DNA of 64,000 nt, taken from positions 59,141,795 to 59,205,794 of the forward strand of contig JACMZG010001863.1 in the NCBI GenBank assembly GCA_018340805.1. The letters run 5' to 3'. The notes beneath the pieces are model-generated. The model was not told the DNA's origin. It saw nothing but the letters and a program-made list of their open reading frames with translations, and ran no database searches. Positions 32,901 to 44,045 of this stretch are shown piece after piece. Source of the DNA: Microvelia longipes (Eukaryota > Arthropoda > Insecta > Hemiptera > Veliidae). The stretch's first letter is position 1; each line of letters starts with the position of its first letter. The translations under genes were made by a program, and so were the position numbers.

Positions 32901-35640
32901 AATGACAGACAGGTACTCAGAGTAGAGTATAGTGAGACTCAGTAATGACACCTTGGACATTGGGTTACTCAGAGGTAGAGTATAGTGAGACTCAAGTAAT
33001 GACACCTTGGACATTGGGTTACTCAGTATAAGATCACCTTGGACATTGGGTTACTCAGAGGTAAGTATAGTGAGACTCAAGTAATGGACACCTTGGACAT
33101 TGGGTAACTCAGAGGTAAAGTATAGTGGACTCAAGTAATGACACCTTGGACATTGGGTTACTCAGAGGTAAAGTATAGTGAGACTCAAGTAATGTGTTGC
33201 GATTCTCAGATGGTCAAGAAAGTAATAGTGAGACTCACGACATTGGACACTCTTGGTTATATGGGACTCAGAGGTAAAGTAGTGAGACTCAAATGACACC
33301 TTGACAGTTACTCAGACTCAAGTAATGACACCTTGGACCTTGGGAATAGTTACTTTGGACATTGGGTTACTCAGAGAAGTATAGTGAGACTCAAGTAATG
33401 ACACCTTGGACATTGGGTTACTGTATAGTGAGACTCAAAGTAATGTGAGCAGTGAGACTCAAGTAATGACACCTGACAATTGGTTGAACTCAGTATAGTG
33501 GATACCTACTCAGAGGTAAAGTATAGTGAGACTCAAGTAATGCACCTTGGACATTGGGTTACTCAGAGGTAAAGTATAGTGAGACTCAAGTAATGACACC
33601 TTGGACATTGGGTTACTCAGAGTAAAGTATAGTGAGACTCAAGTAATGACACCTTGGACTCATTGTTACTCGAGGTAAAGTAGTATGTGAGACTCTAATG
33701 ACATTGACATTGGCATACTCCAGGGTAAAGTATAGTGAGACTCAAGTAATGACATTGGACATTGGTTACTCAGAGGTAAAAGTATAGTGAGACTCAAGTA
33801 TGACAGACATTGGATCATAGTGGACTCAAGTAATGACACCTTGGACATTGGTTATCAGAGGTAAGTAGTGAGACTTAATTTGGACATTGGGTTACTGGGT
33901 ATAGTGAGACAACCTGGACACTCACTTCAAGTAATGACACCTTGGACATCAGAGGGTATAGTGAGAAGTAATGACACTTGGACATTGGGTTACTCAGTGA
34001 GACTCAAGTAAGACACCTTGGACATTGGGTTACTCAGAGTAGGTATAGTGAGACTTCAAGTAATAATGACACCTTGGACATTGGGGACTCATAGTGAACT
34101 CAAGTAATGACACCTTGGACTTGGGTTAACCTTGAGACAAGTTGTGGTTCAGCCAAGTCAAGTAATGACACTTGGACATTGGGTTACTCAGAGTAAAGTA
34201 TAGTGAGACTCAAGTAATGACACACTCAGAGGTAAAGTATAGTGAGACTCAAGTAATGACACCTTGGACAAGTCTTAGACACTCAAGTATAGTGACATTA
34301 GGTTACTCAGAGTAGTATAGTGAGACAAGTAATGACACCTTGGACATTGGTTAACTCAGAGGTAAGTATAGTGAGACTCAAGTAATAATGACACTCACTT
34401 GGACATTGGGTTACTCAGTACTCAAGTATGACAGATACTCAGAGGTAGAGTATAGTGAGACTCAAGTATGTGGACATGGGACTTCAGAGTAAGTAAGTGA
34501 GACAAGACACCGGCTGGGACAGGGTAAAGTATAGTGAGACTCAAGTAATGACAACACAGACAGTGGAGACTCAATGTTTTACTCAGAGGTACAGAGATAC
34601 TAGTATTGACTCAAGTAATGACAACACCTGATGACATTGGGAGACTCCTCAAGTGAGACTCACTCAAGTAATGGACACCCATTGGGTTACTCTCAACAGG
34701 TAAAGTATATAGTGAGACTCAAGTAATGACATCTTGGACATCTTTGGACAGAGGTAGGTACATGGGTTTTACTCATAGTGAGACTCAAGTAATGACACCT
34801 TGGACATTGGTTCAAGTAATCCATTGGAGGGAGTTAAGTAGTCAGACTCAAAGTGACATGACACTGGGGACATTGGGTTACTCAGAGGTAAAGTATAGTG
34901 AGACTCAAGTATAAAGACTCGACTCAGTAATGACATGGCTTACTCAGAGGTAAAGTATAGTGAGACTCAGTAATGGACATTGGGTTACTCAGAGGTGATA
35001 CTCAGAGTAATGTACTTGGTACTCACTGATGACACCTTGGACATGGACTCATAGTGGGTCAGCAACAAAGTAAGTACCTTGACATTGGGTTACTCAAGTA
35101 ATGTGACACTCCTTGGACACTTTGGGTACTCAGAGGTAAAGTATAGTGAGACTCCAGACGGAGAGTAAAAGTATAGTGAGACTCAAGTAATGACACCCTT
35201 GGACATTTTTACTCTAGTTAGTGAGACGTCAAGTTAAGACCAAGTAACACCTTGGACACCTTGGACTCATTGGTTACTCAGAGGTAAGTATAGTGAGACT
35301 TCAGGTAACTGAGACCTTTGGAACTCACCTTGGGACACACTAGTAATGTGTTGGACTCAAGTATAAGTGAGACTCAAGAATGACTTGGACATACTTCTGT
35401 GAAGTTGGATTTAAAGTAGTGAGACTAAGTAATTTTATCTCATCAATTTATTGTTACATTTATTTATTTTACGTTTATACCTATACTAAAGTTTTATAAC
35501 TCAACATGTGTGTTGCTGTTGTGTAAGTTGATATTGTTACTCAATATATTTTGACTACCTTAACTGTAGGATAATGACACTGGACATTGGGTTACTCAGA
35601 GTAGAGGTTAGTGATAGTGAGACTAAAGTAATTCCAAAAA
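26985..35640. repeat. 8.6 kb array of a 54-bp unit
   Basis: About 160 or more copies of a unit reading AGTAATGACACCTTGGACAT, TGGGTTACTCAGAGGTAAAG, TATAGTGAGACTCA. From about 27,000 to 30,300 the copies are regular; from there to 35,600 they become increasingly scrambled by deletions, partial units and rearranged pieces. 54 is a multiple of three, so several frames stay open over many units, but no frame is open throughout and no domain is present. The left edge abuts the copia fragment; the right edge is followed by a 140-bp repeat. Confidence 0.97.
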
Positions 35641-35663
35641 CATTGAAAAATGATAGACCAAGA

Positions 35664-36053
35664 CTGCCTGGGACACCCATCCGATGCGAGTCGGCAGAAT
35701 TGCAGATCCTTGTTTAGGAAGGTATTTACGAAAAATTGAGACCGGTTCCAGCCATTACACTGTTTGTTAACTTGGGTGGTAAATGTGACCTGTAAAGTGC
35801 GTTCTGCCTGGGACACCCACCCGATACGAGTCGGCAGAATTGCAGATCCTTGTTCAGGAAGGTATTTACGAAAAAATTAGACCGGTTCCAGCCATTACAC
35901 TGCTTGTTAACTTGGTTGGTAAATGTGACCTGTAAAGTGCGTTCTCCCTGGGACACCCATCCGATACGAGTCTGCAGAATTGCAGAGCCTTGTTCAGGAA
36001 GGTATTTACGAATAATTGAGACCAGTTCCAGCCATTACACTTTTTATTAACCT
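35664..36053. repeat. 140-bp tandem repeat, about 2.8 copies
   Basis: Copies start at 35,664, 35,804 and 35,944 (exact 140-bp spacing), each containing CCTGGGACACCCAYCCGATR and GACCGGTTCCAGCCATTACA. Divergence is low and by substitution, unlike the 54-bp array. Function unknown; it could be a fragment of a longer satellite. Confidence 0.9.
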
Positions 36054-36148
36054 AACACCCCTGGGCTCTTGGTCTAATATCAAACACTAATGGTATTGCT
36101 TCATAGACTGGCCCGTTTGCAGGCATTTCAATAAAAATGCATAATACA

Positions 36149-36226
36149 TAACCATTTGATACTACTGAGTGTTACAAAACATGAATAGTTTACAACACAA
36201 TATAATTGTTTGAGAGACACCTAGGA
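36149..36226 (-). mobile_element. Fragment of the GUUA/UAAC ribozyme-element family
   Basis: Matches the outer part of the right arm at 22,600-22,698 (ATCATTTGATACTACTGAGT-like, CAATATAATTGTTTGAGAGA, CACCTAGGAAA). The ribozyme core is not present. Confidence 0.55.
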
Positions 36227-36518
36227 AAAGAGTAAAGGAACAATGGGGCAACCTTGAGGTACTCCCTATGTCACAAATAACATATTTGATAAGATGCCAA
36301 AGAGTAAAACACACTGAGATTAATAATAACCAATAGCATAGACATATTGCACATAAAACAAACAGGAGGGTATTGAGAGTGGAACCTCTAAGAGATTCTA
36401 CTGCCATTCATCATAGTGGCCTGAGGATACTACTTTGAACAGCAAAGGCAGAACTCTAGAATTTTATATAATTAAAAACAATGACTTTAATTCTATAATT
36501 TCGTAAGCTATAAAATTA

Positions 36519-36560
36519 AGCTATGGCCATTTCACCCAACACTGTGGGCATCATCAGGCT
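36519..36560 (-). ncRNA. Hammerhead ribozyme motif, left arm
   Basis: Mirror of the right-arm motif with intact CTGATGA and GAAA. Confidence 0.62.
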
Positions 36561-36808
36561 AATAAACTAAACACTACATTAACAACTAAAAATCACAGAA
36601 AACAAATAAAGCACATATACATAAGACTAGAATAAATAAATAAAAAATCACAGAATTAGCTAAAACTTAACTTCGTCAACAAAAAAAAAAAATCTTTTTT
36701 TTTGTTTAGCTAATTCTGTGATTTTTTATTTATTTATTCTAGTCTTATGTATATGTGCTTTATTTGTTTTCTGTGATTTTTAGTTGTTATTGTAGTGTTT
36801 AGTTTATT

Positions 36809-36850
36809 AGCCTGATGATGCCCACAGTGTTGGGTGAAATGGCCATAGCT
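36809..36850 (+). ncRNA. Hammerhead ribozyme motif, right arm
   Basis: Stem I AGC / GCT (3 bp), CTGATGA 36812-36818, extra T, stem II GCCC / GGGT with loop ACAGTGTT, GAAA 36836-36839, stem III ATG / CAT, predicted cleavage base A36847. Confidence 0.65.
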
Positions 36851-36969
36851 TAATTTTATAGCTTATGAAATTATAGAATTAAAGTCATTGTTTTTAATTT
36901 ATATAAAATGTGTGAATTCTATAAACTTAAAAGTGAGACTAAGGATAAATTACTTAGAACTCTAGAACA

Positions 36970-37865
36970 TGAAATAAAAACAAACTATAAAAATAAGTGA
37001 TTTTATTAGTGATTTTAAAGCTATACAATCATTATAAACTTGTTCGTTTTTAGGCTGTAGGCCTGTTTTTTAAAAAAATAAAATAAAGCACACCTCAAAA
37101 TCAAGTTATAACTTTAATGAAATAGAACTTTAACAAAATAAGAACTAGAAATTTACTATTAACTTTAATTGCAAAACTCATATTTTTTCTAGAAAACATA
37201 CAAATTCAAAACACATATATTTTTATACTATTAATAAATTTTCCTTTTTTAAAACAAAATTCATACAAGATTTATATGCAATTTAAACATGAAATCCAGT
37301 AAGTATACAATTTAATTCAAAGAGTATGTATCATACCTAGAGAGGTAGGTGGGATGTTAAGACATCTCCTTAAAACATTGACTACAATGTTTTAAGGAGA
37401 TTCAGGTGTTAGCTAAAAATAAAGAGTGTCAAAGCCATTGGGATGGAATAACAGTCGTGGTCCTTCCATCTATGATTAGTACCTAATAATGCTCGACTAC
37501 TTACTAAAAATACTACAATACCAGTAATAATACTACTATACTGGTAATAATACTAAATAGAAATACTTGGTAACTATTAAGAAAAAGACTAACAGTGAAC
37601 CCTCCAGGTAAATTACATACACTTGTTTGATCATTATTACATAAAGATATAATTACTAGATCTGACAAAGCCTTGGGATGCTTTATATCATCTTATCAGA
37701 GTTTCCTGGGCCCCTCGAAAGTTAAAGATCTATACAAATATCATTTTCCCAGAGATGTAAGTAAAGTTATAAGATTTTACCCCAATGTCTGCTCTAGAAA
37801 TTACATCACACATCTTTATTATTTAAATTTATATTTACAATGAAATGATTTAAATAAAAGTCCAT
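36970..37865. other. Intergenic with one small perfect hairpin
   Basis: AT-rich. A 39-bp perfect inverted repeat at about 37,363-37,401 (arms ATCTCCTTAAAACATTG) is the only structure; no gene supported. Confidence 0.5.
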
Positions 37866-37869
37866 TCAC

Positions 37870-37893
37870 AAGATATATATATATATATATTAT

Positions 37894-37965
<72 letters not shown>
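37870..37965. repeat. (TA)n microsatellite
   Basis: About 95 bp of (TA)n with AAT interruptions. Confidence 0.93.
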
Positions 37966-37969
<4 letters not shown>

Positions 37970-38583
37970 CTTTGTGTGTAATAAGACATACATTTTTGGA
38001 ATGAGGAAGTCAAGGGGAATGGAACCCCTCCACATACAACTAACCTCATAAGAGACATTTTCTGATGAAAACTCCTTAACGATAAGATAAGGCTACAAAA
38101 CCTACAGCCTTCACATCATAACATAACAATGAGTCTTAAGAGCAACAGGTGGGGTTTTACTGTAAAATCATCACCTGTTGATCAAATCCCTTTTGGCATC
38201 TGGGCACAGTATACACCAATATTGTTTTTAATGTCATTAGCAAGGGTTTTGTCAAATTTTATAAATGCAAGTGTAACATGCTTACAGTAAAGGGGGCTAG
38301 GTAGTAACCCTGAGTTTACATATCAGTATTGACAAGTAAAATAGGGGGATGTAAACCAAGTCGTCATTATAACATGACACTAAGTAAAACATTAGTAAAA
38401 ACTTGTGTGCTAAATGCAAGGTAAAACTGTCACACCAAACTAAATTACTTCATTCTGTCAACTATACCAATAGAAAAATAAGTCTCTTTACAGAAAATAT
38501 ATCTTTAATAGGAAAGTGCATCCAAGGGAACAAGAGAACACCAGCAGTCTGTACTGTCATAATAAAGACAAGGGTCATGTATG

Positions 38584-39293
38584 AAGGCCCATCTACAACC
38601 TTAAGTTAAGTTAGGAAGAATTAAAGAATTCCTCAGGAAGAATTGAAGAATTTCTCACTTAAAACAAACCATTTTGAAATTCCCGCTCTTTTGACTTAAG
38701 AGATCCGTAAACACGTCTACAACCTCTAAGTTGTTAAGTCAAGTTTTAAAGTTACAATTACACATATAGCTGTATTTAGACTACTTTTCTTTCTACTGTC
38801 TACACACATTGCTTTTTTAATTGTCTTTCCTTCTGTTTTTTAAAGACTTTTAGCAAATATTTTTTTACTTTACTTCTAAAATTTTCTAAAATCGACCGTG
38901 TTTTATTTATTTTAATTAATAAATAAAATCAAAATGGATGAGGTAATTGTTGGGATCGTTATTTTCCTTATCTCTAGTTTATTTAATTATTATATAATTT
39001 TATAATAATTGATATATAATTCTATATAATTCAAAAATAAAAAGAAAAAATATATATTATATAAAAAATATTCAAACAACAAAACAATCAATTACATCAC
39101 ATTGTTTACAAAATATTGTAATCGTTCAAAAACAGATAACGTTGTACATTCTTCTTTAAAAAACTTATAAAAAACCATTTCTATGGTTTTCTTAAGTCAA
39201 AAGAGCGGGAAAAAGAATTATTTAAGAAGAAAAAGAGATTTTGAAAAATTCTTCACTTCTTCCTAACTTAACTTAAGGTTGTAGACGGGCCTT
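38584..39293. mobile_element. 710-bp element with long terminal inverted repeats
   Basis: Termini AAGGCCCRTCTACAACCTTA then AGTTAAGTTAGGAAGAA are inverted at both ends, and a second inverted pair (CCCGCTCTTTTGACTTAAGA and its complement) lies inside. No transposase is visible. Target duplication not clear. Probably a non-autonomous DNA transposon. Confidence 0.78.
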
Positions 39294-40344
39294 GAGTCTT
39301 ATAGATATAACTCATATCTATCTTTAATATTTCTATTAAACATAGACTCAATCTGATCTGTACCACTCATATATCAGTCAATTGTTTATTTAAAGGCTCA
39401 AGCACTGATGGTCTCTTGTTAGTTTGTTAACCAATTACTTATTTACTAGGACCAAAGACCTGCAACCTAGGGTGCATGACCTTGGTCAACCTCAAAATAT
39501 AATATTCGAGACACAGCAATGGTAAATTTATGATTATTATGGGAAACTGTAAAAAGTGACAAAGTCCGACAATTTAAATTGACAATTATTAAATATTGTA
39601 TCAATCAATTATATATAACTTTTACGTAGTTATTGTTTAACACTATTTTAACAAAACATATAAATATAATTTTTTATTTAATATTATTTTTTACAATACG
39701 TATATCAGGTATCATAGTAAATTTAAATGCCTTTTTACTTGTGCACAACAGAAATCAGTAAGGTATAAAAATTATAAACAAATTAATTAAAATAATCAGG
39801 TAAGGTGTACCTAGGAAGTTTTCCTTACCTTCCCACCTCATCAGGTGGGGTGTACCTGGGACACTTTAAAACCTTTTTTAAACAAAGAACATATTTTAAT
39901 TAAGTTAAACATTTTAGTGGCAGTGTATATTTGATTGCTTATTTAAAGTAAAAATTTTATAATTTTAAAAACAAATCGTATACATTTAAATTAATACTAA
40001 AACAGTGAAATTAATACTGTACAACTAATACAAAATGTATGTGTAAACAACATAAATAAATTAAAATGACACAACAATAAAACTATTTTTTTATTATATT
40101 ATTTATAATTATATTATAAATTATATTAGTGATTATTAATTATATTATATAATTAACTTGTTTATTTTATTCATTGATTTGTACAGCAGTGATATTATTG
40201 AGCATTTTAAGTATATTTTTAAAAATGTTTTTAAATCAAGTCTGGTACAAAAACATTTACTACTTTGCCAAGGAGAAGAAGCTCATGGTTACCTCTTAAT
40301 TCAAACAACGATTAGGAAACAGCGACTTGACGACAGAAAAGTTT
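39294..40344. other. Intergenic, nothing recognised
   Basis: Very AT-rich. A loosely repeated GGTGGGGTGTACCTGGGA / GGTAAGGTGTACCTAGGA pair at about 39,800-39,860 is the only pattern. Confidence 0.45.
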
Positions 40345-40812
40345 TTTTGGAGCAATGACTTGGCGGGGTGTGATAATCTGACAGTCTGATACATTGCAAT
40401 GACTTGGCATCGACAGTCTGATACATGCAATAACTTGCGGGGTGTGATAATCTGACAGTCTGATACATTGCAATGACTTGGCGGGGTGTGATAATCTGAC
40501 AGTCTGATACATTGCAATGACTTGGCGGGGTGTGATAATCTGACAGTCTGATACATTGCAATGACTTGGCGGGGTGTGATAATCTGACAGTCTGATACAT
40601 TGATGACTTGGCGCAATAATCTGACAGTCTGATACATTGCAATGACTTGGCTCTGTTGAGGGGTGTGAAGTCTGATACATTTGCAATGACTTGGGGGGTG
40701 TGATAATATGACAGTCTGATACATTGCAATGACTTGGCGGGGTGTGATAATCTGACAGTCTGATAATTGCATGACTTGGCGGTGTGATAATCTGACAGTC
40801 TGATACATTGTA
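40345..40812. repeat. 44-bp minisatellite
   Basis: About eleven copies of TGACTTGGCGGGGTGTGATA followed by ATCTGACAGTCTGATACATT and GCAA, several with internal deletions. Long minus-strand frames across it (up to 192 codons) are repetition artefacts. Confidence 0.94.
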
Positions 40813-40814
40813 AA

Positions 40815-41604
40815 TAACATCTCTATAATGCAAACAGATTTATCTCTCACTAGTGGTTGGTTGAAATAATACAAGCCCGGTTCATATTTTAATTCTTATT
40901 ATAAATCAATGAAATGGGTTCAATCTATTAAATTTTCTACAGTTTTATTAAGAAATAAAGCTGTCAGACAAATGTTCACTTAATTTTTTTACTTGACTTT
41001 GACTTGTTATGTACCTACGATGTAAATTAAGAAAAGTAATAAACAACAAAAGATAAACAAAGAAATATCAGAATAATATTTTGAGTATTAATATTTTGAA
41101 TCTAAACAAAGAAAGTCTTAAAAATTAATATTTTACCAGACTGTCAATTCTAATCTATAAGAAGGGATTTAAGTAAAAAGTTAATTTTTTGTCGTGATGT
41201 TAAATTGTTACTTATAAATTGATCTAACATAAAGCTAAGTGATAACTAATCAAACTATAATAAAACAACTACTAATGAAACAAAAAATATAAAAATTAAT
41301 TCAAAGATAAAACTAAAAAAAAACTAAAATCATAAAAAACTAAAAAAAAACAATCTAAAAACAGAATAACAACAACTACACATAATAATATGCAATTACA
41401 ACTAATATATACTGACCAAACATAAAAATAAACATCTGAGGCTTCTAATCAGATCAACAAGCAAGATAACAGTCCGTCAATTCAATGCCTTTCCCCATTA
41501 GAAATATTCACAATTCTAAGCACAGTTGTTAGGATGTTAACACGTCCAATGAGTTTGAAACATAAAAATGATCTAAGTAGCAATGGAAAACAAGTTTTTT
41601 AGAC
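40815..41604. other. Intergenic, nothing recognised
   Basis: AT-rich with A-rich runs near 41,300-41,370. No feature supported. Confidence 0.45.
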
Positions 41605-42058
41605 TATCAGATCAGATATCCTGACACTTTCATCAGTTAAGTTTCTATCAGATCAGTTATCCTGACACTTTCATCAGTTAAGTTTCTATCAGATCAGTTA
41701 TCCTGACACTTTCATCAGTTAAGTTCTATCAGATCAGTTATCCTGACACTTTCATCAGTTAAGTCTATCAAATCAGTTATGACACTTTCATCAGTTAAGT
41801 TCTATCAGATCAGTTATCCTGACACTTTCATCAGTTAAGTTTCTATCAGATCAGTTATCCTGACATTTTAATCAGTTAAGTTTCAATCAGATCAGTTATC
41901 CTGACATATTCATCAGTTAACTTTCTATCAGATCAGTTATCCTGACATATTCATCAGTTAACTTTCTATCAGATCAGTTATCCTGACATATTCATCAGTT
42001 AAGTTTCTATCAGATCAGTTATCCTGATATTTTCATCAGTTACGTTTCTATCAAATCA
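41605..42058. repeat. 41-bp minisatellite
   Basis: About eleven copies of AGTTAAGTTTCTATCAGATC followed by AGTTATCCTGACACTTTCAT and C, with substitution and small-deletion variants. Confidence 0.94.
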
Positions 42059-42246
42059 ATCCAGTTAATTAAAAAAGCATCCTTAATTATGTTTAAAATG
42101 TATTAAATCTTATAAGATTTAATTAATTTTAAGTCTCTAAAGACTTAATGACATCAGTTATAATTAAAAAGGTTGTATTTACCGCAAGTTGAAGAAGCAA
42201 TCGAAGAATCGGCTACCGTCGATACTTGCTGTTGGATATAAATATC

Positions 42247-42283
42247 CCTGGACCGGTTTCGGCATAACGCCATCATCAGCAGG
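42247..42283 (-). ncRNA. Hammerhead ribozyme, left (long) arm
   Basis: Exact mirror of 42452-42488 on the minus strand; all core residues present. Confidence 0.75.
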
Positions 42284-42451
42284 CGGGGCAACACTCGAGC
42301 TCTCAACTAATATAGTTGAATCAGTGATTAACTTCTAGTCTCAATGAGAACGACGATCTTGATCTTGATCTTCAGAGGGCTCATCGTGCTCATTGAGACT
42401 AGAAGTTAATCACTGATTCAACTTTATTAGTTGAGAGCGAGTGTTGCCCCG

Positions 42452-42488
42452 CCTGCTGATGATGGCGTTATGCCGAAACCGGTCCAGG
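42452..42488 (+). ncRNA. Hammerhead ribozyme, right arm
   Basis: Stem I CCTG (42452-42455) / CAGG (42485-42488) is perfect. Core CTGATGA 42456-42462, extra T, stem II GGC / GCC with loop GTTAT, GAAA 42475-42478, stem III ACC / GGT with no loop, GTC cleavage triplet ending at C42484. The missing stem III loop means a monomer is unlikely to fold well, consistent with dimeric activity proposed for PLE hammerheads. Confidence 0.78.
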
Positions 42489-42548
42489 GATATTTATATC
42501 CAACAGCAAGTATCGACGGTAGCTGATTCTTCGATTGACATCAGTTAT

Positions 42549-43380
42549 CATCAAACAGTGCTGCCCTCGTGCCAACTTTGGTTCTCTAGAAATAGAATAA
42601 GAGTGGTTTATCTCTTAATTTTGATGAGTATAACTCAGGTTTAATTAACTTCAAGTCAGCTCTGCCACAAAGAGAAACGCATACTTCCGTTACAAAATAA
42701 AAAACATTTGTATTCCAATGTACTTGGCATTTATTTCTTAAATTTACTTTGAATTATTAAATCTGTTATCCGTTTTTACTTCATAATGCTTACCCTGTGA
42801 CGTTAGACAGCTCTATTTTTATTTCACAAAAACAGCCTTAAGTAGTTGGTCAGAGCTGTGTTCAGATACAATAAGATTAAGTTCTTGTACTAGAGATTTT
42901 TTTTTTCACTATTTTCACTCATATGCTTGCTATTATTCCAGTTAATTTTTTTTTTTAGCAAAAGGCCTCAGATATTTAAATATTTTAATAAATAAAATAC
43001 TGCTCAGCTACTAACACAAAAAAACAAAAGTGAATTTCTCCTAGAAATGCACTAAAACAAAAATTAACTTAAAACAAACAAGAAAGAAAAATAAATAAAT
43101 ACAAAGATATAACATTAACAATAAATTTAAAAAGTCAGAGAAAACAAAACCAATCGCAAAATAAATTAAATAACATAACATCATTAACAGAATCAAATGT
43201 AAACAACAATTTTAGTTCAATTAAAACAAATGAAATAAAAACTTAAAAAAATGTCAAAAATTCTAAAATAGACAAATGACAGCAAAGCAAATATTATAAA
43301 CTAATACTTATTTATGCACCAAGGGAGTAAAGAATGTTATTATTTCCCTGAGCGTTAGTTGGTTTCTAAGGCGTAAGCGA
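42549..43380. other. Intergenic, nothing recognised
   Basis: AT-rich. No gene, tandem repeat or terminus I can support. Confidence 0.45.
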
Positions 43381-43384
43381 GAGA

Positions 43385-43605
43385 ACCAAAGTATTTAACT
43401 CCCGAGGTAAAGCCGAGGGATTTATGTGTTTAATTCCCGAGGCAAACCAGAGGGAGTTATGTGTTTAATTTCCGAGGCAAAGCCGGGGGAGTTATGTGTT
43501 TAATTCCCGAGGCAAAGCCGAGGAATTTATGTGTTTAATTCCCGAGGCAAATCCGAGGGAGTTATGACTATTAACTCCCGAGGCGAAGCCGAGGGTAATT
43601 GCGAG
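43385..43605. repeat. GC-richer 36-bp minisatellite
   Basis: About six copies of TAATTCCCGAGGCAAAGCCG followed by AGGGAGTTATGTGTTT. It contrasts with the AT-rich surroundings. Each unit holds the inverted words CCGAGG and GCCGAGGG. Confidence 0.88.
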
Positions 43606-43609
43606 GGGA

Positions 43610-44045
43610 AAAATAGCATTTTACTCCCAAGGTGCATACAAGATTTTATCTCCAGACGTTGATTTTATTTTAACATGTTTTTTTGTATTTTATTCTTATT
43701 GTTTTGAGTCGGACCTCCTTATAAATTTAGGGGGGCTGCCACAAAAAAAAACTTTGCTCCAAATATCTTCTATTGACCTGAAACGGATTTTGAGCCAATA
43801 AAAAATTTTTTTTTGGTCGGTCCCCCTTATAAATTTTGGGGGGTGCCACCCCGGGTAAATTACAAAAAATTAATTGGTCACCTTTTTAAATTTTAAGCAT
43901 ACCACTCCCCTAAAAAATTGGTATAATTGGCTCTAATAACCCAATAATAGGAAACACTTTTCACTCCCAAGGGAGAAAAAGTTACTTTTTACTCCCTTGG
44001 GAGTGAAAAGTGCTTCTTTACTCCCTACAAACTAGTTAATAAACT
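43610..44045. other. Probable remnant of an element with CTCCCAAGGGAG palindromes
   Basis: Contains CACTCCCAAGGGAGAAAAAG facing TACTCCCTTGGGAGTG (43,965-44,012), and GGGGGGCTGCCAC / GGGGGGTGCCACC segments. Together with the preceding array this looks like one decayed repeat unit; not classified. Confidence 0.4.

Larger units (their letters stand above)
36462..36955 (+). mobile_element. Palindromic ribozyme-bearing element, family D
   Basis: The 494-bp element is flanked by AGAACTCTAGAA at 36450-36461 and 36956-36967. Inverted arms of about 215 bp meet at an A/T-run near 36,680-36,715. The right arm has about 49 extra outer nt. Both arms hold an intact hammerhead core whose stem II (GCCC / GGGT) and stem III differ from families B and C but still pair. 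No coding content. Confidence 0.87.
42162..42535 (-). mobile_element. Palindromic ribozyme-bearing element, family E
   Basis: The 374-bp element is flanked by identical TGACATCAGTTAT at 42149-42161 and 42536-42548. Arms meet around a loop of about 40 bp (42,348-42,386). Here the left arm is longer by about 38 nt (AATTAAAAAGGTTGTATTTA), so the element lies in minus orientation. Each arm has a canonical hammerhead with GTC cleavage. GC content is higher than in the sister families. Confidence 0.9.

Noticed and set aside
37363..37401. Perfect small hairpin, possible microRNA precursor
   Set aside because: The stem is only about 17 bp with a 3-5 nt loop, far shorter than an animal pre-miRNA.
40296..40874. 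192-codon minus-strand frame
   Set aside because: Covers the 44-bp minisatellite; two other frames over the same bases are equally long.
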